Assembly (NCBI RefSeq): GCF_023278045.1
Contig: NZ_CP056783.1
Location: 372,001 to 436,000 of the forward strand
DNA length: 64,000 nt
Source of the DNA: Flavobacterium sp. K5-23
GTDB taxonomy: Bacteria; Bacteroidota; Bacteroidia; Flavobacteriales; Flavobacteriaceae
Direction: 5' to 3'
In this document: positions 38,381 to 47,714 of the stretch, in pieces
Numbering within the stretch: position 1 is the stretch's first letter
Layout: each line of letters opens with the position of its first letter
Notes under the pieces: generated by a model
The model's database searches: none
What the model was told of the DNA's origin: nothing
What the model saw: the letters and a program-made list of their open reading frames with translations, nothing else
Translations under genes and position numbers: made by a program

Positions 38381-39709
38381 TTAGTAATGGCATTTACCAC
38401 ATTCTAAACCTCCCATTTGCGCTGCAGTCAATTTGTCTACACCGTATTTTTTAGAAAGCTCTGCGTGAATTTTAGTGTAATACTCATTCCCTTCCATTTT
38501 AACATCGGTTTTTCTATGGCATTCAATACACCATCCCATTGTTAAAGGAGCAAATTGTTTTTGAATTTCGTAAGTTTCAACAGGACCGTGACAAGTTTGA
38601 CATTCAATTCCCGCTACAGTAACGTGTTGTGAGTGATTGAAATATACAAAGTCAGGTAAGTTATGAATTCTAACCCATTTAACTGGCTCAGATTTCCCTG
38701 TATAAGTTTGGGTAGTATTATCCCAACCTACAGCAGTATATAATTTTTGAATTTGTTCGTCGTAGAAAGCTTTGCTGTACTCAGGAGTAGCAGTAGTTTC
38801 AGCAACTTCTCCAATGTTCTTATGACAGTTCATACAAACGTTCAAAGAAGGAATTCCTGAATTTTTACTTACTCTAGCAGCAGAGTGACAGTATTTACAG
38901 TTAATCTCATTATCACCAGCGTGAATTTTATGAGAAAAATGTATCGGTTGAATTGGCTCATAATTTTGATCCACACCTACCTGCATTAAAAACCCGTAAA
39001 CGAAGTACCCACTCGCTAACAATAAGAATATAGAAGTCACTAAAACCAAAAATTGGTTTTTAGCAAACGCTTTCCATATTGGCATTGTAGCAACTTTAGG
39101 AGTAACCTCAATGTTATTTGCTTTAGCAACCTTAGTCAAGACTTTGTTCACTAAAAACAACATCACAACAAGCATCAACATCACTAGAGCAAGAGCACCT
39201 AATATAACGCTATTAGATATCCCGCTATCATCTCCAGAAACAGCACCACCAGGTACCGCACCAGCAGCAGCCGGAGCTTCTGCTTTTACTTCAGATGTAT
39301 ATGCAATAATATTATCGATATCTCCATCAGATAACTGAGGAAAACCGGTCATTACCGCTTTATTATTTTCTTCAAACACTTTTACAGCAGCAGCATCACC
39401 AGATTTGATTAATGCAGAACTATTTTTAACCCATTTGTACATCCAAGCCATATCGTGCTTATCAGCAATACCCCTAAGAGCAGGGCCCGTTGATTTAGCA
39501 TCAAGCTTATGACATGCAGCACAATTTGCATTAAAAAGTTCTTTACCCTTTACCGGGTCACCACCTTGTGTAGCAGCAGCATCTGCAACTTCAGTTTCAG
39601 CAGCAGGAGCCGCATCTTGTGCAAATGAATTTAAGGAAAAAGCCAGCGTTAAAGCTAAGCCGAAAAATAATTTCCTTGAGATCGAATTATGGTTACCCAC
39701 CTTTTTCAT
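38381..39709 (-). CDS. actA: Alternative complex III subunit ActA, cytochrome c fused to a pentaheme part
   Basis: This 442-residue protein has a signal peptide, a mono-heme cytochrome c domain (CAACH, about residues 50-140), a membrane helix (VILGALALVMLMLVVMLF), a second membrane segment and a C-terminal multiheme part with CKYCH, CMNCH, CQTCH, CIECH and CGKCH. That makes six heme c sites in all. ActA carries electrons out of the ACIII core. The mono-heme domain in front is common in Bacteroidota and may replace a separate cytochrome. It is first in the operon behind a well-formed promoter. Confidence 0.93.
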   Translation of the reverse strand: MKKVGNHNSISRKLFFGLALTLAFSLNSFAQDAAPAAETEVADAAATQGGDPVKGKELFNANCAACHKLDAKSTGPALRGIADKHDMAWMYKWVKNSSALIKSGDAAAVKVFEENNKAVMTGFPQLSDGDIDNIIAYTSEVKAEAPAAAGAVPGGAVSGDDSGISNSVILGALALVMLMLVVMLFLVNKVLTKVAKANNIEVTPKVATMPIWKAFAKNQFLVLVTSIFLLLASGYFVYGFLMQVGVDQNYEPIQPIHFSHKIHAGDNEINCKYCHSAARVSKNSGIPSLNVCMNCHKNIGEVAETTATPEYSKAFYDEQIQKLYTAVGWDNTTQTYTGKSEPVKWVRIHNLPDFVYFNHSQHVTVAGIECQTCHGPVETYEIQKQFAPLTMGWCIECHRKTDVKMEGNEYYTKIHAELSKKYGVDKLTAAQMGGLECGKCHY

Positions 39710-39793
39710 ACAGTATAATGATTATCTACTAAAAATTGGCATGCTTTTTTCTATGTAAAATAGAATAAACACCCCGTTATTTTAAAACTCCGA

Positions 39794-39822
39794 CAAAAAT
39801 ACGACTTAAGAACTATTCTCAA
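39794..39822 (-). promoter_or_regulatory. Promoter of the act-cox respiratory operon
   Basis: On the minus strand TTG (39820-39822) and TATTTTTG (39794-39801) are 18 bases apart, a near-perfect match to the Bacteroidota consensus. The leader to actA is about 85 bases. Confidence 0.75.
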
Positions 39823-39924
39823 AACCTTAAAATAGTCTTAATTTCAATTTATATTAATTCTAAATAATATTTCTAATTTAGAATTGTCCATTAAGTAGTA
39901 TTTTTGTCCAAAAACAATCACATT

Positions 39925-40311
39925 ATGAGAATTTTAACACTGAGAAAAGTTGGCCTGTATGTTTTCACATTATTTTCAACCTGCTATATATACGCTCAGG
40001 ATAATAACACAACAGTAAGTCAGGATCCAAAATTTGAACAGCTTTTAAATGAAAAGAGAAAGATAAACGCTTCAATTACTGTAAATGAACGTTATAAAAT
40101 ACAAACTTTTAGCGGAGACAGTGAAAACGCAAAAAGGACTTTTAACGATTGCAAACAAGAATTCAGAGACCTCGATGGTACAATTGTGTTCTTCGCACCT
40201 AACTATAAAGTTTGGATAGGTAATTTCAGAACAAGGATTGAAGCAGAACGAAACCTGAAAGAAATCAAGAAGAAATACAATAACGCACTCTTGATTAAAC
40301 CAAAGAAATAA
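39925..40311 (+). CDS. SPOR domain-containing protein
   Basis: From the ATG at 39925 it is 128 residues: a signal peptide (LYVFTLFSTCYIYAQ) and a C-terminal SPOR domain (YKIQTFSGDSENAKRTFND ... KVWIGNFRTRIEAERNLKEI). SPOR domains bind peptidoglycan stripped of stem peptides, often near the division site. It is likely periplasmic. A TATTTTTG box (39899-39906) sits just before the gene, leaving a very short leader. It is divergent from actA. Confidence 0.85.
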   Translation: MRILTLRKVGLYVFTLFSTCYIYAQDNNTTVSQDPKFEQLLNEKRKINASITVNERYKIQTFSGDSENAKRTFNDCKQEFRDLDGTIVFFAPNYKVWIGNFRTRIEAERNLKEIKKKYNNALLIKPKK

Positions 40312-40331
40312 GATATTAAAAGAATCGAAAA

Positions 40332-40360
40332 AGGCAACCTATAACGGGTTGCTTTTTTTG
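40332..40360 (+). terminator. Terminator after the SPOR gene
   Basis: GCAACC and GGGTTGC form a stem with a short TATAAC loop, followed by seven T. Confidence 0.85.
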
Positions 40361-40400
40361 TTTGATTACGTTTGTAGTAAATCTTGCGAGAGCGTAGTCA

Positions 40401-40488
40401 GAAACAATTATGCAGCCCACAAGAAAAATTTTACTCTATAGAAGAATATTTTTCATAGCTGGCTTTAATCCTAATCTATAATTGTTTC
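40401..40488. repeat. Long imperfect hairpin, possible structured RNA or small non-autonomous element
   Basis: Three nested stems are visible: GAAACAATTAT (40401) with ATAATTGTTTC (40478), AGCC (40414) with GGCT (40461), and GAAAAAT (40423) with ATTTTTC (40448). Nothing coding was seen in 40361-40697; this hairpin and the palindrome at 40627 are the only structure noted there. Confidence 0.55.
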
Positions 40489-40626
40489 AGGACTTACTAG
40501 CGATTACAAGCTAAACAGGTTACATATATATATGATATGACACTGTTATTCAGGTTCATATAAGCGATAAAAAGAAGAAGAAAAACAATCAGCAATGAAG
40601 TGGCTTTCTTTGTCTTACATGACTTT

Positions 40627-40659
40627 GTTTGCGGGCACAGATTGCAAATCTACGCTATC
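40627..40659 (+). repeat. REP-like palindromic repeat, left copy
   Basis: A 33-base unit of the form GTTTG, GGGCAC, then a palindrome around TTGCAA, ending CTATC. An inverted, slightly diverged copy lies at 41380-41412, on the other side of the lipoprotein gene. Confidence 0.75.
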
Positions 40660-40697
40660 ATTACGGATGCATATCTGAACTATCCTCCACCTAACAA

Positions 40698-41324
40698 TTA
40701 CCAAATAACTAACCAATAAATAACCGAATTATCTTCAAAATTGATTGCATAACCTCTACTAAATCCATCTTTCCAATCATCAGGCATATGCCAAGAACCT
40801 TGATGATATTTTTCAGAACAACATTGTTTAGAATCCGATTCAATCAAATATATTGTATAAGTTTTATTTAACAAATTATAACTATTCTCATCAAAATCAA
40901 TTACACCATAGAAATTCGGTATTGGAACTGCTCCTTGGCGCACTACTTGTGTTTTAAATTGCGCATAATTTTTAGTGATGCTCAATATATTTGAATCTCG
41001 GAGGTATTTATTTACGATATAATATGACGTATCTGAATATGTTAACTTCCTAGCAACTGAAATCAAAGAGTCAATTTTTACTTTGGATTCTTTCTGTTTA
41101 ACAATGAATTGCGAAGGTGAATATTTAGACAAATAAGTATAATGAATCACATAATCAGATTTTACTTTATTTTCTTTTGGGAAATGTATTGTCAACCCTT
41201 TTGGGTATTCTTGTAATAATTGTAAATAGTCTCCTTTCCATTTAGGAGCTTGAGCAGATTTGTCTTGGCAGGATAAAACAAAAATGAGAGCAAAAAACAT
41301 TAAATGTAAATTCAATTTACTCAT
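40698..41324 (-). CDS. Hypothetical lipoprotein between inverted REP-like repeats
   Basis: The 208-residue protein is not recognised. It has a lipoprotein-type signal (LMFFALIFVLSC, Cys19) and a soluble region with a late CC pair (SDSKQCCSEKY) and a tryptophan-rich end (YWLVIW). No known domain could be assigned. It is framed by two inverted copies of a 33-base palindrome (40627 and 41380) and lies between unrelated core genes, which suggests it arrived as a small insert. No transposase is visible nearby. Confidence 0.65.
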   Translation of the reverse strand: MSKLNLHLMFFALIFVLSCQDKSAQAPKWKGDYLQLLQEYPKGLTIHFPKENKVKSDYVIHYTYLSKYSPSQFIVKQKESKVKIDSLISVARKLTYSDTSYYIVNKYLRDSNILSITKNYAQFKTQVVRQGAVPIPNFYGVIDFDENSYNLLNKTYTIYLIESDSKQCCSEKYHQGSWHMPDDWKDGFSRGYAINFEDNSVIYWLVIW

Positions 41325-41379
41325 AAATTATTTTTTAAAAGCTTGTATAATATCATACGTAAGTTGTAGAACAAAACCC

Positions 41380-41412
41380 GATAGTCCGGATTTGCAATCC
41401 GTGCCCACAAAC
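41380..41412 (-). repeat. REP-like palindromic repeat, right copy (inverted)
   Basis: This is the reverse-complement partner of 40627-40659; the two agree at most of the 33 positions, and the internal hairpin GGATT/AATCC is kept by paired changes (AGATT/AATCT in the left copy). Confidence 0.75.
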
Positions 41413-41481
41413 AAAATAAAGTCCAAAACAAATCTAAGTCAAAATTATCAAAACCCTCAAATTACTTACAGACTGAAAACA

Positions 41482-41508
41482 AAAAAATCCCGATTGCTCG
41501 GGATTTTT
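41482..41508 (-). terminator. Terminator after infB
   Basis: ATCCCGA and TCGGGAT pair around TTGC, with T runs on both sides; on the minus strand it ends the rimP-nusA-infB operon. Confidence 0.85.
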
Positions 41509-41528
41509 AAATAAATATATTGAAAATT

Positions 41529-44438
41529 CTATTTCAATTTCTTTTTGATAGCTACCTCATGGTAAGCTTCAATAACATCTCTTTCTTCAATGTCGTTGTA
41601 TCCTTTAATTTGGATACCACAATCATACCCTTTAGCTACTTCTTTCACATCGTCTTTGAAACGTTTCAGTGCAATAAGCTCACCTGTATGAACCACAACT
41701 CCCTCACGGATAATTCTGATTTTAGAGCTTCTTGCGATTTTACCGTCCATAACCATACAACCTGCAATAGATCCCACTTTAGAGATTTTGAATATCTCTC
41801 TAATCTCAGCAGTACCCAGAATTTCTTCTTTCATCTCTGGAGCAAGCATTCCTTCCATTGCATCTTTCAAGTCATCGATAGCTGCATAGATAATAGAATA
41901 GTAACGGATATCAATTTCTTCTTTATCAGCAAGCTGTCTCGCATTTCCAGCAGGACGAACATTAAATCCGATAATGATTGCATCAGAAGCAGAAGCTAAC
42001 ATAACGTCAGTTTCAGTAATTGCTCCAACACCTTTATGAATGATATTAATTTGAATTTCTTCAGTAGATAATTTAGAGAACGAATCAGATAATGCTTCAA
42101 CCGAACCATCAACATCTCCTTTAAGGATCACGTTCAATTCTTTAAACTGACCTAAAGCAATACGACGTCCAATTTCATCTAAAGTAATGTGACGTTGTGT
42201 ACGTACAGATTGTTCACGCATTAATTGAGAACGTTTAGATGCAATTTGTTTTGCTTCTTTTTCGTCTTCAAAAATATTGAACTTATCACCGGCAGTAGCT
42301 GCACCATCAAGACCTAAAACGGATACTGGAGTCGAAGGACCTGCTTCTTCTACAATATTCCCTCTTTCATCATGCATCGCTTTGATTTTACCATGATGCT
42401 TTCCAGCTAACATATAATCACCCACTTTTAACGTACCGTGTTGTACTAATATAGTAGAAACATATCCTTTACCTTTATCTAAAAAGGCTTCAACAACTGT
42501 TCCTTGAGCTGCTTTATTCGGATTAGATTTTAAATCTAAAACTTCAGCTTCCAATAATACTTTTTCTAATAATTCTTTTACTCCTGTACCTACTTTTGCA
42601 GAGATATCATGAGATTGGAATTTTCCACCCCAGTCTTCAACAAGTAAATTCATACCTGCTAATTTCTCTTTAATTTTCTCTGGGTTAGAGTTAGGCTTAT
42701 CTACTTTGTTTATAGCAAAGATGATAGGAACTCCAGCAGCTTGTGCGTGAGAAATCGCCTCTTTTGTTTGCGGCATGATGTCATCATCAGCTGCAATTAC
42801 AATAATAGCTATATCAGTAACCTGAGCTCCACGTGCACGCATCGCGGTAAACGCCTCGTGACCTGGTGTATCAAGGAACGCAATTTTTTGCCCATTATCT
42901 AAAGTTACTCCGTATGCACCAATGTGCTGTGTAATTCCTCCAGACTCTCCTGCAATAACATTTTCCTTACGGATGTAATCCAGTAAAGATGTTTTACCGT
43001 GATCGACGTGACCCATTACCGTAACAATAGGTGCTCTGAATACTAAATCTTCTTCTTTATCTTCAACAACTTCAATCGCATCTTCGATATCAACAGTAAT
43101 GAATTCAACTTCATAACCAAATTCATCTGCAACAATTGTCAAAGTTTCTGCGTCAAGACGTTGGTTCATGGTTACCATGATTCCAAGAGACATACATGTT
43201 CCAATAACCTTAGTAATTGGCACATCCATCATGATTGCAATTTCACCTACAGTAACAAACTCAGTAACTTTTATAGTTTTACTTCCTTCGTCAATAGCTC
43301 TTTGCTCTTCATCAGATTTCTGACGGTGCGTATCTCTTTTATCTCTTCTGTATTTCGCCGCTTTAGATTTACCACCTTTTTTACCTTGTAGTTTTTCTAA
43401 AGTTTCACGGATTTGGTTTTTTACTTCCTCTTCAGTAGGCTCTACTTTTGCAACAATAGCAGGTCTGTTCCCTTTTACAAAACCAGGTCTAGAACTTCTA
43501 TTGGCATTAAATCCACCACCACCAGTGTTTGGAGTGATTTTATTAGGATTAGGCGCTCCAGGAACACCAGTCGCAGGTCTCGGTGCTCCTGGCTTAGGAG
43601 CAATTCTCTTGCGTTTGTTTTTATTTGCAGCCCCAGCAGCTCCAGGTTTATTTGGAGTAATTTTAGGGTCTTCTTTTTTCTTTTTAGGTTTGTTGAACTG
43701 AGACAAATCAATTGTTTGACCCGTTAACTTAGTACCTGATAATTTTTGATACTGAGTAGCAATTGCTTCCTCAACCGGAGTTCCGTCAGCTGAAACTTCT
43801 TTAGCCGCAGCTTCTTTAGCTGGAGCATCCTTTGAAGGAACTTCTTTAGCAACTGGAGCTTCTGCTGCTTTTGGAGCTTCTTTCACTTCAGCAACAACCT
43901 CTTTTTTAGGTTCTTTCTTTGGTTCTTTTGGCTCTACAACAGCTTTTACTTCTTTTTTGTCTGAAACAGGTTTTTCAAGGGTTGGCTCTTTTTGCACTGG
44001 CTTCTCTACAGGAGCTTTAACTTCAGGAGTTTCTTTTTTCTCAACAACTGGCGTTACTGGAGTAACTTTCTTTGGATTAAGATCAATTTTCCCAACTTGA
44101 ACAGGTCCAGTCACAACAGCTCTCGCTTTTATAACTTCTTGCTGTTTTAGTCGTTCCTCATCTTGCCTGCGTTTGTCTTCGATTTCTTTTTCTCTCTCAA
44201 CACGCAAAGCCTCTTTCTCTTTTCTTTTCTCTTCCCCTACTTCTTTAGAAGCCTCTTTTTTCCCTTTGTCACCTGCAAATTGACCGCACAACACATTGTA
44301 TACATCATCAGAAATTTTTGTGTTTGGATTTGCTTCAATAGCAATCCCTTTATCTTTTAGATAATCCACAGCTCTTTCCAAAGAAATATTCAATTCCCTT
44401 AAAACTTTGTTTATTCTAATAATTCTCTCTTCAGACAT
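41529..44438 (-). CDS. infB: Translation initiation factor IF-2
   Basis: The 969-residue GTPase has G motifs [12 protein letters not shown] (near 478), DTPGHEAF and NKVDKP. It is preceded by the small IF2_N helix ([18 protein letters not shown]) and a long low-complexity linker of lysine, proline and alanine (e.g. [11 protein letters not shown]). It positions fMet-tRNA on the 30S subunit. It is last in rimP-nusA-infB. The N-terminal linker is typical of Bacteroidota IF-2. Confidence 0.97.
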   Translation of the reverse strand: MSEERIIRINKVLRELNISLERAVDYLKDKGIAIEANPNTKISDDVYNVLCGQFAGDKGKKEASKEVGEEKRKEKEALRVEREKEIEDKRRQDEERLKQQEVIKARAVVTGPVQVGKIDLNPKKVTPVTPVVEKKETPEVKAPVEKPVQKEPTLEKPVSDKKEVKAVVEPKEPKKEPKKEVVAEVKEAPKAAEAPVAKEVPSKDAPAKEAAAKEVSADGTPVEEAIATQYQKLSGTKLTGQTIDLSQFNKPKKKKEDPKITPNKPGAAGAANKNKRKRIAPKPGAPRPATGVPGAPNPNKITPNTGGGGFNANRSSRPGFVKGNRPAIVAKVEPTEEEVKNQIRETLEKLQGKKGGKSKAAKYRRDKRDTHRQKSDEEQRAIDEGSKTIKVTEFVTVGEIAIMMDVPITKVIGTCMSLGIMVTMNQRLDAETLTIVADEFGYEVEFITVDIEDAIEVVEDKEEDLVFRAPIVTVMGHVDHGKTSLLDYIRKENVIAGESGGITQHIGAYGVTLDNGQKIAFLDTPGHEAFTAMRARGAQVTDIAIIVIAADDDIMPQTKEAISHAQAAGVPIIFAINKVDKPNSNPEKIKEKLAGMNLLVEDWGGKFQSHDISAKVGTGVKELLEKVLLEAEVLDLKSNPNKAAQGTVVEAFLDKGKGYVSTILVQHGTLKVGDYMLAGKHHGKIKAMHDERGNIVEEAGPSTPVSVLGLDGAATAGDKFNIFEDEKEAKQIASKRSQLMREQSVRTQRHITLDEIGRRIALGQFKELNVILKGDVDGSVEALSDSFSKLSTEEIQINIIHKGVGAITETDVMLASASDAIIIGFNVRPAGNARQLADKEEIDIRYYSIIYAAIDDLKDAMEGMLAPEMKEEILGTAEIREIFKISKVGSIAGCMVMDGKIARSSKIRIIREGVVVHTGELIALKRFKDDVKEVAKGYDCGIQIKGYNDIEERDVIEAYHEVAIKKKLK

Positions 44439-44541
44439 AAAACCTTTTTATTATTACCTTTTTTGTTTTTCCTTTCCCTAACCCACTCTGTGAAGAGAAG
44501 GAGCTGAAATTGGAACATTTTATTATTCAAGAAGCATAGAA

Positions 44542-45795
44542 TTAACTATCAAATTCTTCTTTCAATATTTTCATTACATCTAGAATCGTTTCCTCTTCTA
44601 GGTCAGTTCTTCTTACTAAATCCTCTACATCTTGTTTCAAGATACTTTTTGCAGTATCCAAACCAATTTTCGCGAATTCTTCTATAACCCATCCTTCTAT
44701 TTCGTCAGAAAACTCAGTCAACTCAACATCGTCTTCATCAGCAGTAACACCCGCAACATCACCTTCACGGATAACATCTAGTTCATAACCAGTCAAAAGA
44801 CCCGCTAATCTAATGTTATGCCCTCCTCTACCAATGGCTTTAGAGACTTCTTCTAATTTCAAAAACACTTCAGCTCTTTTAGTTTCTTCATTGATTTTAA
44901 TCGAAGAAATTTTCGCTGGACTTAATGCTCTTGTTATATATAATTGAATGTTACTGGTATAATTAATAACATCGATATTTTCATTACCTAATTCACGAAC
45001 AATTCCATGAATACGAGAACCTTTCATTCCCACACAAGCTCCTACTGGATCAATTCTATCATCATAAGAATCAACAGCCACTTTTGCTTTTTCACCCGGA
45101 ATTCTCACAACGTTTTTAACCATTATCAAACCGTCAAAAACTTCAGGAATTTCTTGTTCGAATAATTTTTCCAAGAACTTTTCAGAAGTTCTAGACATAA
45201 TTATCTGAGGTTTGTTTCCTTTTAACTCAACACTTTCAATTATTCCACGTACGTTATCCCCTTTACGGAAAAAGTCAGAAGGAATTTGTTTCTCTTTTGG
45301 CAAAACGATTTCATTTCCTTCATCATCAACTAGTATAACAACTCTTGGACGTACATGATGTACTTCGGCAGTATAAATATCACCTACTAAATCCTTAAAT
45401 TGCTTATATAAGTTCGTATTGTCATGTTCATGAATTTTAGAAATAAGATTTTGACGTAAAGCCAAAATAGCTCTTCTTCCAAGATCCACTAACTTCACTT
45501 CTTCAGAAACTTCTTCGCCAATTTCAAAATCAGGTTCGATTTTTCTTGCTTCAGTCAAAGTTATCTCAAGGTGATCTAAATCTAAATCATCATCAGCAAC
45601 TATCACTCTTCTCTGCCAGATTTCCATATCACCTTTATCAGGATTGATAATGATATCAAAATTATCGTCTGAACCGTATTTCTTTTTCAATGCATTTCTA
45701 AATACATCTTCTAAAATTGCCATAAGCGTTACACGATCAATGAGTTTATTGTCCTTAAACTCCGAGAATGAATCGATTAATGCTAAATTTTCCAT
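44542..45795 (-). CDS. nusA: Transcription termination/antitermination factor NusA
   Basis: The 417-residue protein has an N-terminal RNA polymerase-binding domain, an S1 domain (DLVGDIYTAEVHHVRPRVVILV), then two KH domains (GACVGMKGSRIHGIVRELGNENID and KAIGRGGHNIRLAGLLTGYE). It has no C-terminal acidic repeats of the gammaproteobacterial type. NusA modulates pausing and termination and, in other bacteria, regulates its own operon. It starts 13 bases after rimP. Confidence 0.96.
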   Translation of the reverse strand: MENLALIDSFSEFKDNKLIDRVTLMAILEDVFRNALKKKYGSDDNFDIIINPDKGDMEIWQRRVIVADDDLDLDHLEITLTEARKIEPDFEIGEEVSEEVKLVDLGRRAILALRQNLISKIHEHDNTNLYKQFKDLVGDIYTAEVHHVRPRVVILVDDEGNEIVLPKEKQIPSDFFRKGDNVRGIIESVELKGNKPQIIMSRTSEKFLEKLFEQEIPEVFDGLIMVKNVVRIPGEKAKVAVDSYDDRIDPVGACVGMKGSRIHGIVRELGNENIDVINYTSNIQLYITRALSPAKISSIKINEETKRAEVFLKLEEVSKAIGRGGHNIRLAGLLTGYELDVIREGDVAGVTADEDDVELTEFSDEIEGWVIEEFAKIGLDTAKSILKQDVEDLVRRTDLEEETILDVMKILKEEFDS

Positions 45796-45808
45796 GCGAA
45801 TTCTTTAA

Positions 45809-46273
45809 TTAAAATGTTACTGTAACGATTGCTTCTTTTATATCTGCATAAGTAATTTCCTGTTTTTTCTGAACAGTCTCTTTACCTTTTCCTATCTTTT
45901 TAGGCTCTCTGGCTTCCCAAGACAAAATTACGAAATCATCATTAGCATCTACTAATTTTGCTTCAATAACTTCTGTAGCAGTTTTCACAATCAGTGTTCT
46001 ACCTATATTTTTTTTATATTGCCTGATGTGGGATAATGGATAAGAAACCCCTGCCGAGGCAACTTCTAGAGAAAAATCTTGCTCTTCTCTATCAATATTA
46101 TTCTCAATTGAACGACTGATATCAATACAGTCTTGCAAAGCCACTCCATTATCGCCGTCTAAAGTTACAATAACTTTAAAAGCATCCGTAATAGTCAAAT
46201 CAATCAAAAAAAGCGATGGCTTCTCTGAAAGACTTTCTATCAACAACTTATTTACTTTTTCTTTAAATGTCAT
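45809..46273 (-). CDS. rimP: Ribosome maturation factor RimP
   Basis: The 154-residue protein (from ATG 46273) has the RimP core: [21 protein letters not shown]. It helps assemble the 30S subunit. A start 12 codons upstream would place the hairpin of the leader inside the coding region and is rejected. It is first in the operon with nusA and infB. Confidence 0.9.
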   Translation of the reverse strand: MTFKEKVNKLLIESLSEKPSLFLIDLTITDAFKVIVTLDGDNGVALQDCIDISRSIENNIDREEQDFSLEVASAGVSYPLSHIRQYKKNIGRTLIVKTATEVIEAKLVDANDDFVILSWEAREPKKIGKGKETVQKKQEITYADIKEAIVTVTF

Positions 46274-46281
46274 ATTTTTAT

Positions 46282-46307
46282 AAAAAGAGGGGACCGTTAG
46301 TCCCCTC
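46282..46307 (-). terminator. Terminator-like hairpin in the rimP-nusA-infB leader (possible attenuator)
   Basis: GAGGGGAC and GTCCCCTC pair over eight bases around TAACG, followed on the minus strand by five T and, 13 bases after the stem, the rimP ATG. It lies between a promoter and the first gene, so it can stop transcription of the operon before it starts. Confidence 0.75.
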
Positions 46308-46335
46308 ATTATTTAGTTTTTAATAAATAACGATG

Positions 46336-46362
46336 CAAATATAGTGTTTTTTTACAAATCAA
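46336..46362 (-). promoter_or_regulatory. Promoter of the rimP-nusA-infB operon
   Basis: Minus-strand TTG (46360-46362) and TATATTTG (46336-46343) with 16 bases between. The distance is at the short end, but the -7 box is a perfect match. Confidence 0.55.
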
Positions 46363-46448
46363 AAATAATTGATTGCAGTTAAAATATTTCTTATCTTTAT
46401 AGTATTAAAAAAAACAAAGGTTTTTCCCATAATTTAATCACCCTAATT

Positions 46449-47273
46449 ATGAAACGAATTCTAGTTCCCACAGACTTCTCAGAGCATGCCGAAAACGCCT
46501 TAAAAGTAGCCGCCCAAGTAGCTAAAAAAAACAAATGCGAAATATATTTGCTCCACATGTTGGAAATTCCAAGCCAATTGAACGACGCGATAACAGGAGC
46601 AAGTGGTATTCCAGAAGTGATGTTATTTATAAAAAAAGCACAACAAACCTTTGAAAAATTAAAACAACAAGACTACCTAGAGGGAGTCACAGTACACGAA
46701 TCCATACAATTCGAAAGAGTATTCGAAGGAATTCTTTCTTTCAGCAAAAAGAACGAAATAGATTTAATCGTTATGGGATCTCATGGCGTTTCTGGAATAG
46801 AAGAAATTCTTGTAGGTTCAAATACTGAAAAAATAGTACGCCTTTCAGATTGCCCCGTTTTAGTCATTAAAAAAGACACTAAAGAATTCAAACCTAACCA
46901 TTTTATTTTCGCTTCAGACTTCACTCAAGAAATAAAAAAACCATTTGAAAAAATGATTGAATTCGTTGAAATATTTGACGCAAAACTACTTTTAGTGATG
47001 ATTTGCACACCAAATAGTTTCAAAACAACTGTTTTTTCAGAAAAAATAATGAAAGATTTTATAAGTGAATTTAAAATCAAAAATTATTCTATGCATATAT
47101 ATAACGATACAAATATTGAAAAAGGCATCCTCAACTTTGCAAATAAAACAAATGCCGACTTAATAGGATTGTGCACACATGGAAGAACAGGGTTAGCACA
47201 CTTTTTTACTGGAAGTATAAGCGAAGATCTTGTAAACCACACCGCGAGACCTGTAATAACTTTCAAGATTTAA
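46449..47273 (+). CDS. Tandem universal stress protein
   Basis: The 274-residue protein has two USP domains. The first (1-145) has the ATP-binding motif GSHGVSGIEEILVGSNTEK. The second (about 150-274) has CTHGRTGLAHFFTGSISEDL. UspA-like proteins are induced by stress and starvation; the precise role is unknown. A candidate promoter TTG-20-TATCTTTA (46369-46399) lies upstream, divergent from rimP. Confidence 0.92.
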   Translation: MKRILVPTDFSEHAENALKVAAQVAKKNKCEIYLLHMLEIPSQLNDAITGASGIPEVMLFIKKAQQTFEKLKQQDYLEGVTVHESIQFERVFEGILSFSKKNEIDLIVMGSHGVSGIEEILVGSNTEKIVRLSDCPVLVIKKDTKEFKPNHFIFASDFTQEIKKPFEKMIEFVEIFDAKLLLVMICTPNSFKTTVFSEKIMKDFISEFKIKNYSMHIYNDTNIEKGILNFANKTNADLIGLCTHGRTGLAHFFTGSISEDLVNHTARPVITFKI

Positions 47274-47351
47274 AAACAAGTGACACAAAAATTTTGCATC
47301 ACAATAATAAGAAACAACGCAAACAATAAAAATTTGCATTCTTACTTAAAC

Positions 47352-47387
47352 AAAAAAAAGCCTCTCAAATAAACGAGAGGCTTTTTG
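47352..47387. terminator. Bidirectional terminator between the stress protein and tRNA-Gln
   Basis: GCCTCTC and GAGAGGC form a seven-base stem with a T run to the right and an A run to the left. It can end the stress-protein message on the plus strand and the tRNA on the minus strand. Confidence 0.85.
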
Positions 47388-47458
47388 TTGGTCTACAAGG
47401 ACTCGAACCTTGAACGACTGCACCAAAAACAGTTGTGTTACCATTACACCATAGACCA
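47388..47458 (-). tRNA. tRNA-Gln (anticodon TTG)
   Basis: The minus strand folds as a tRNA: acceptor TGGTCTA/TAGACCA, D arm with GGTGTAATGGTAACAC, anticodon stem ACTGT/GCAGT with loop TTTTGGT (anticodon TTG), T arm with GGTTCGAGTCC. The discriminator is A; the CCA tail is not encoded. This reads CAA codons for glutamine. Confidence 0.95.
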
Positions 47459-47714
47459 GTATGCTTTGCTTTACTTTCGTTTAGCGAGTGCAAATTTAAT
47501 ACAAATTTTAAGTTGCACAAGCTTTTAATCGCTTTTTCTTGAAAAAAAATTCACTTTTAACAAAAAAAATAAAACCTAATTAAAAAACACTCTCACAACC
47601 AATAGTTTAGCAAAAAACAATAGTTTCAAAGAAAATAATGTTAATGCATGTAACGTTAAGTAAAAAAACATTTTCTTTGTGACTCTTTAAAAATAAATAA
47701 ATTAGTACATAAAT
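47459..47714. other. Intergenic region before the GT117 gene
   Basis: AT-rich, with no open frame of note. A CATTTTCTTTG stretch before the gene is a poor promoter match. I see no further structure. Confidence 0.4.

Noticed and set aside
43475..43727. Open frames on both strands inside infB
   Set aside because: They lie within the low-complexity linker of IF-2 and follow its codon pattern; no start signals or family resemblance.
47459..47714. Second tRNA or rRNA next to tRNA-Gln
   Set aside because: No cloverleaf could be folded from this region.
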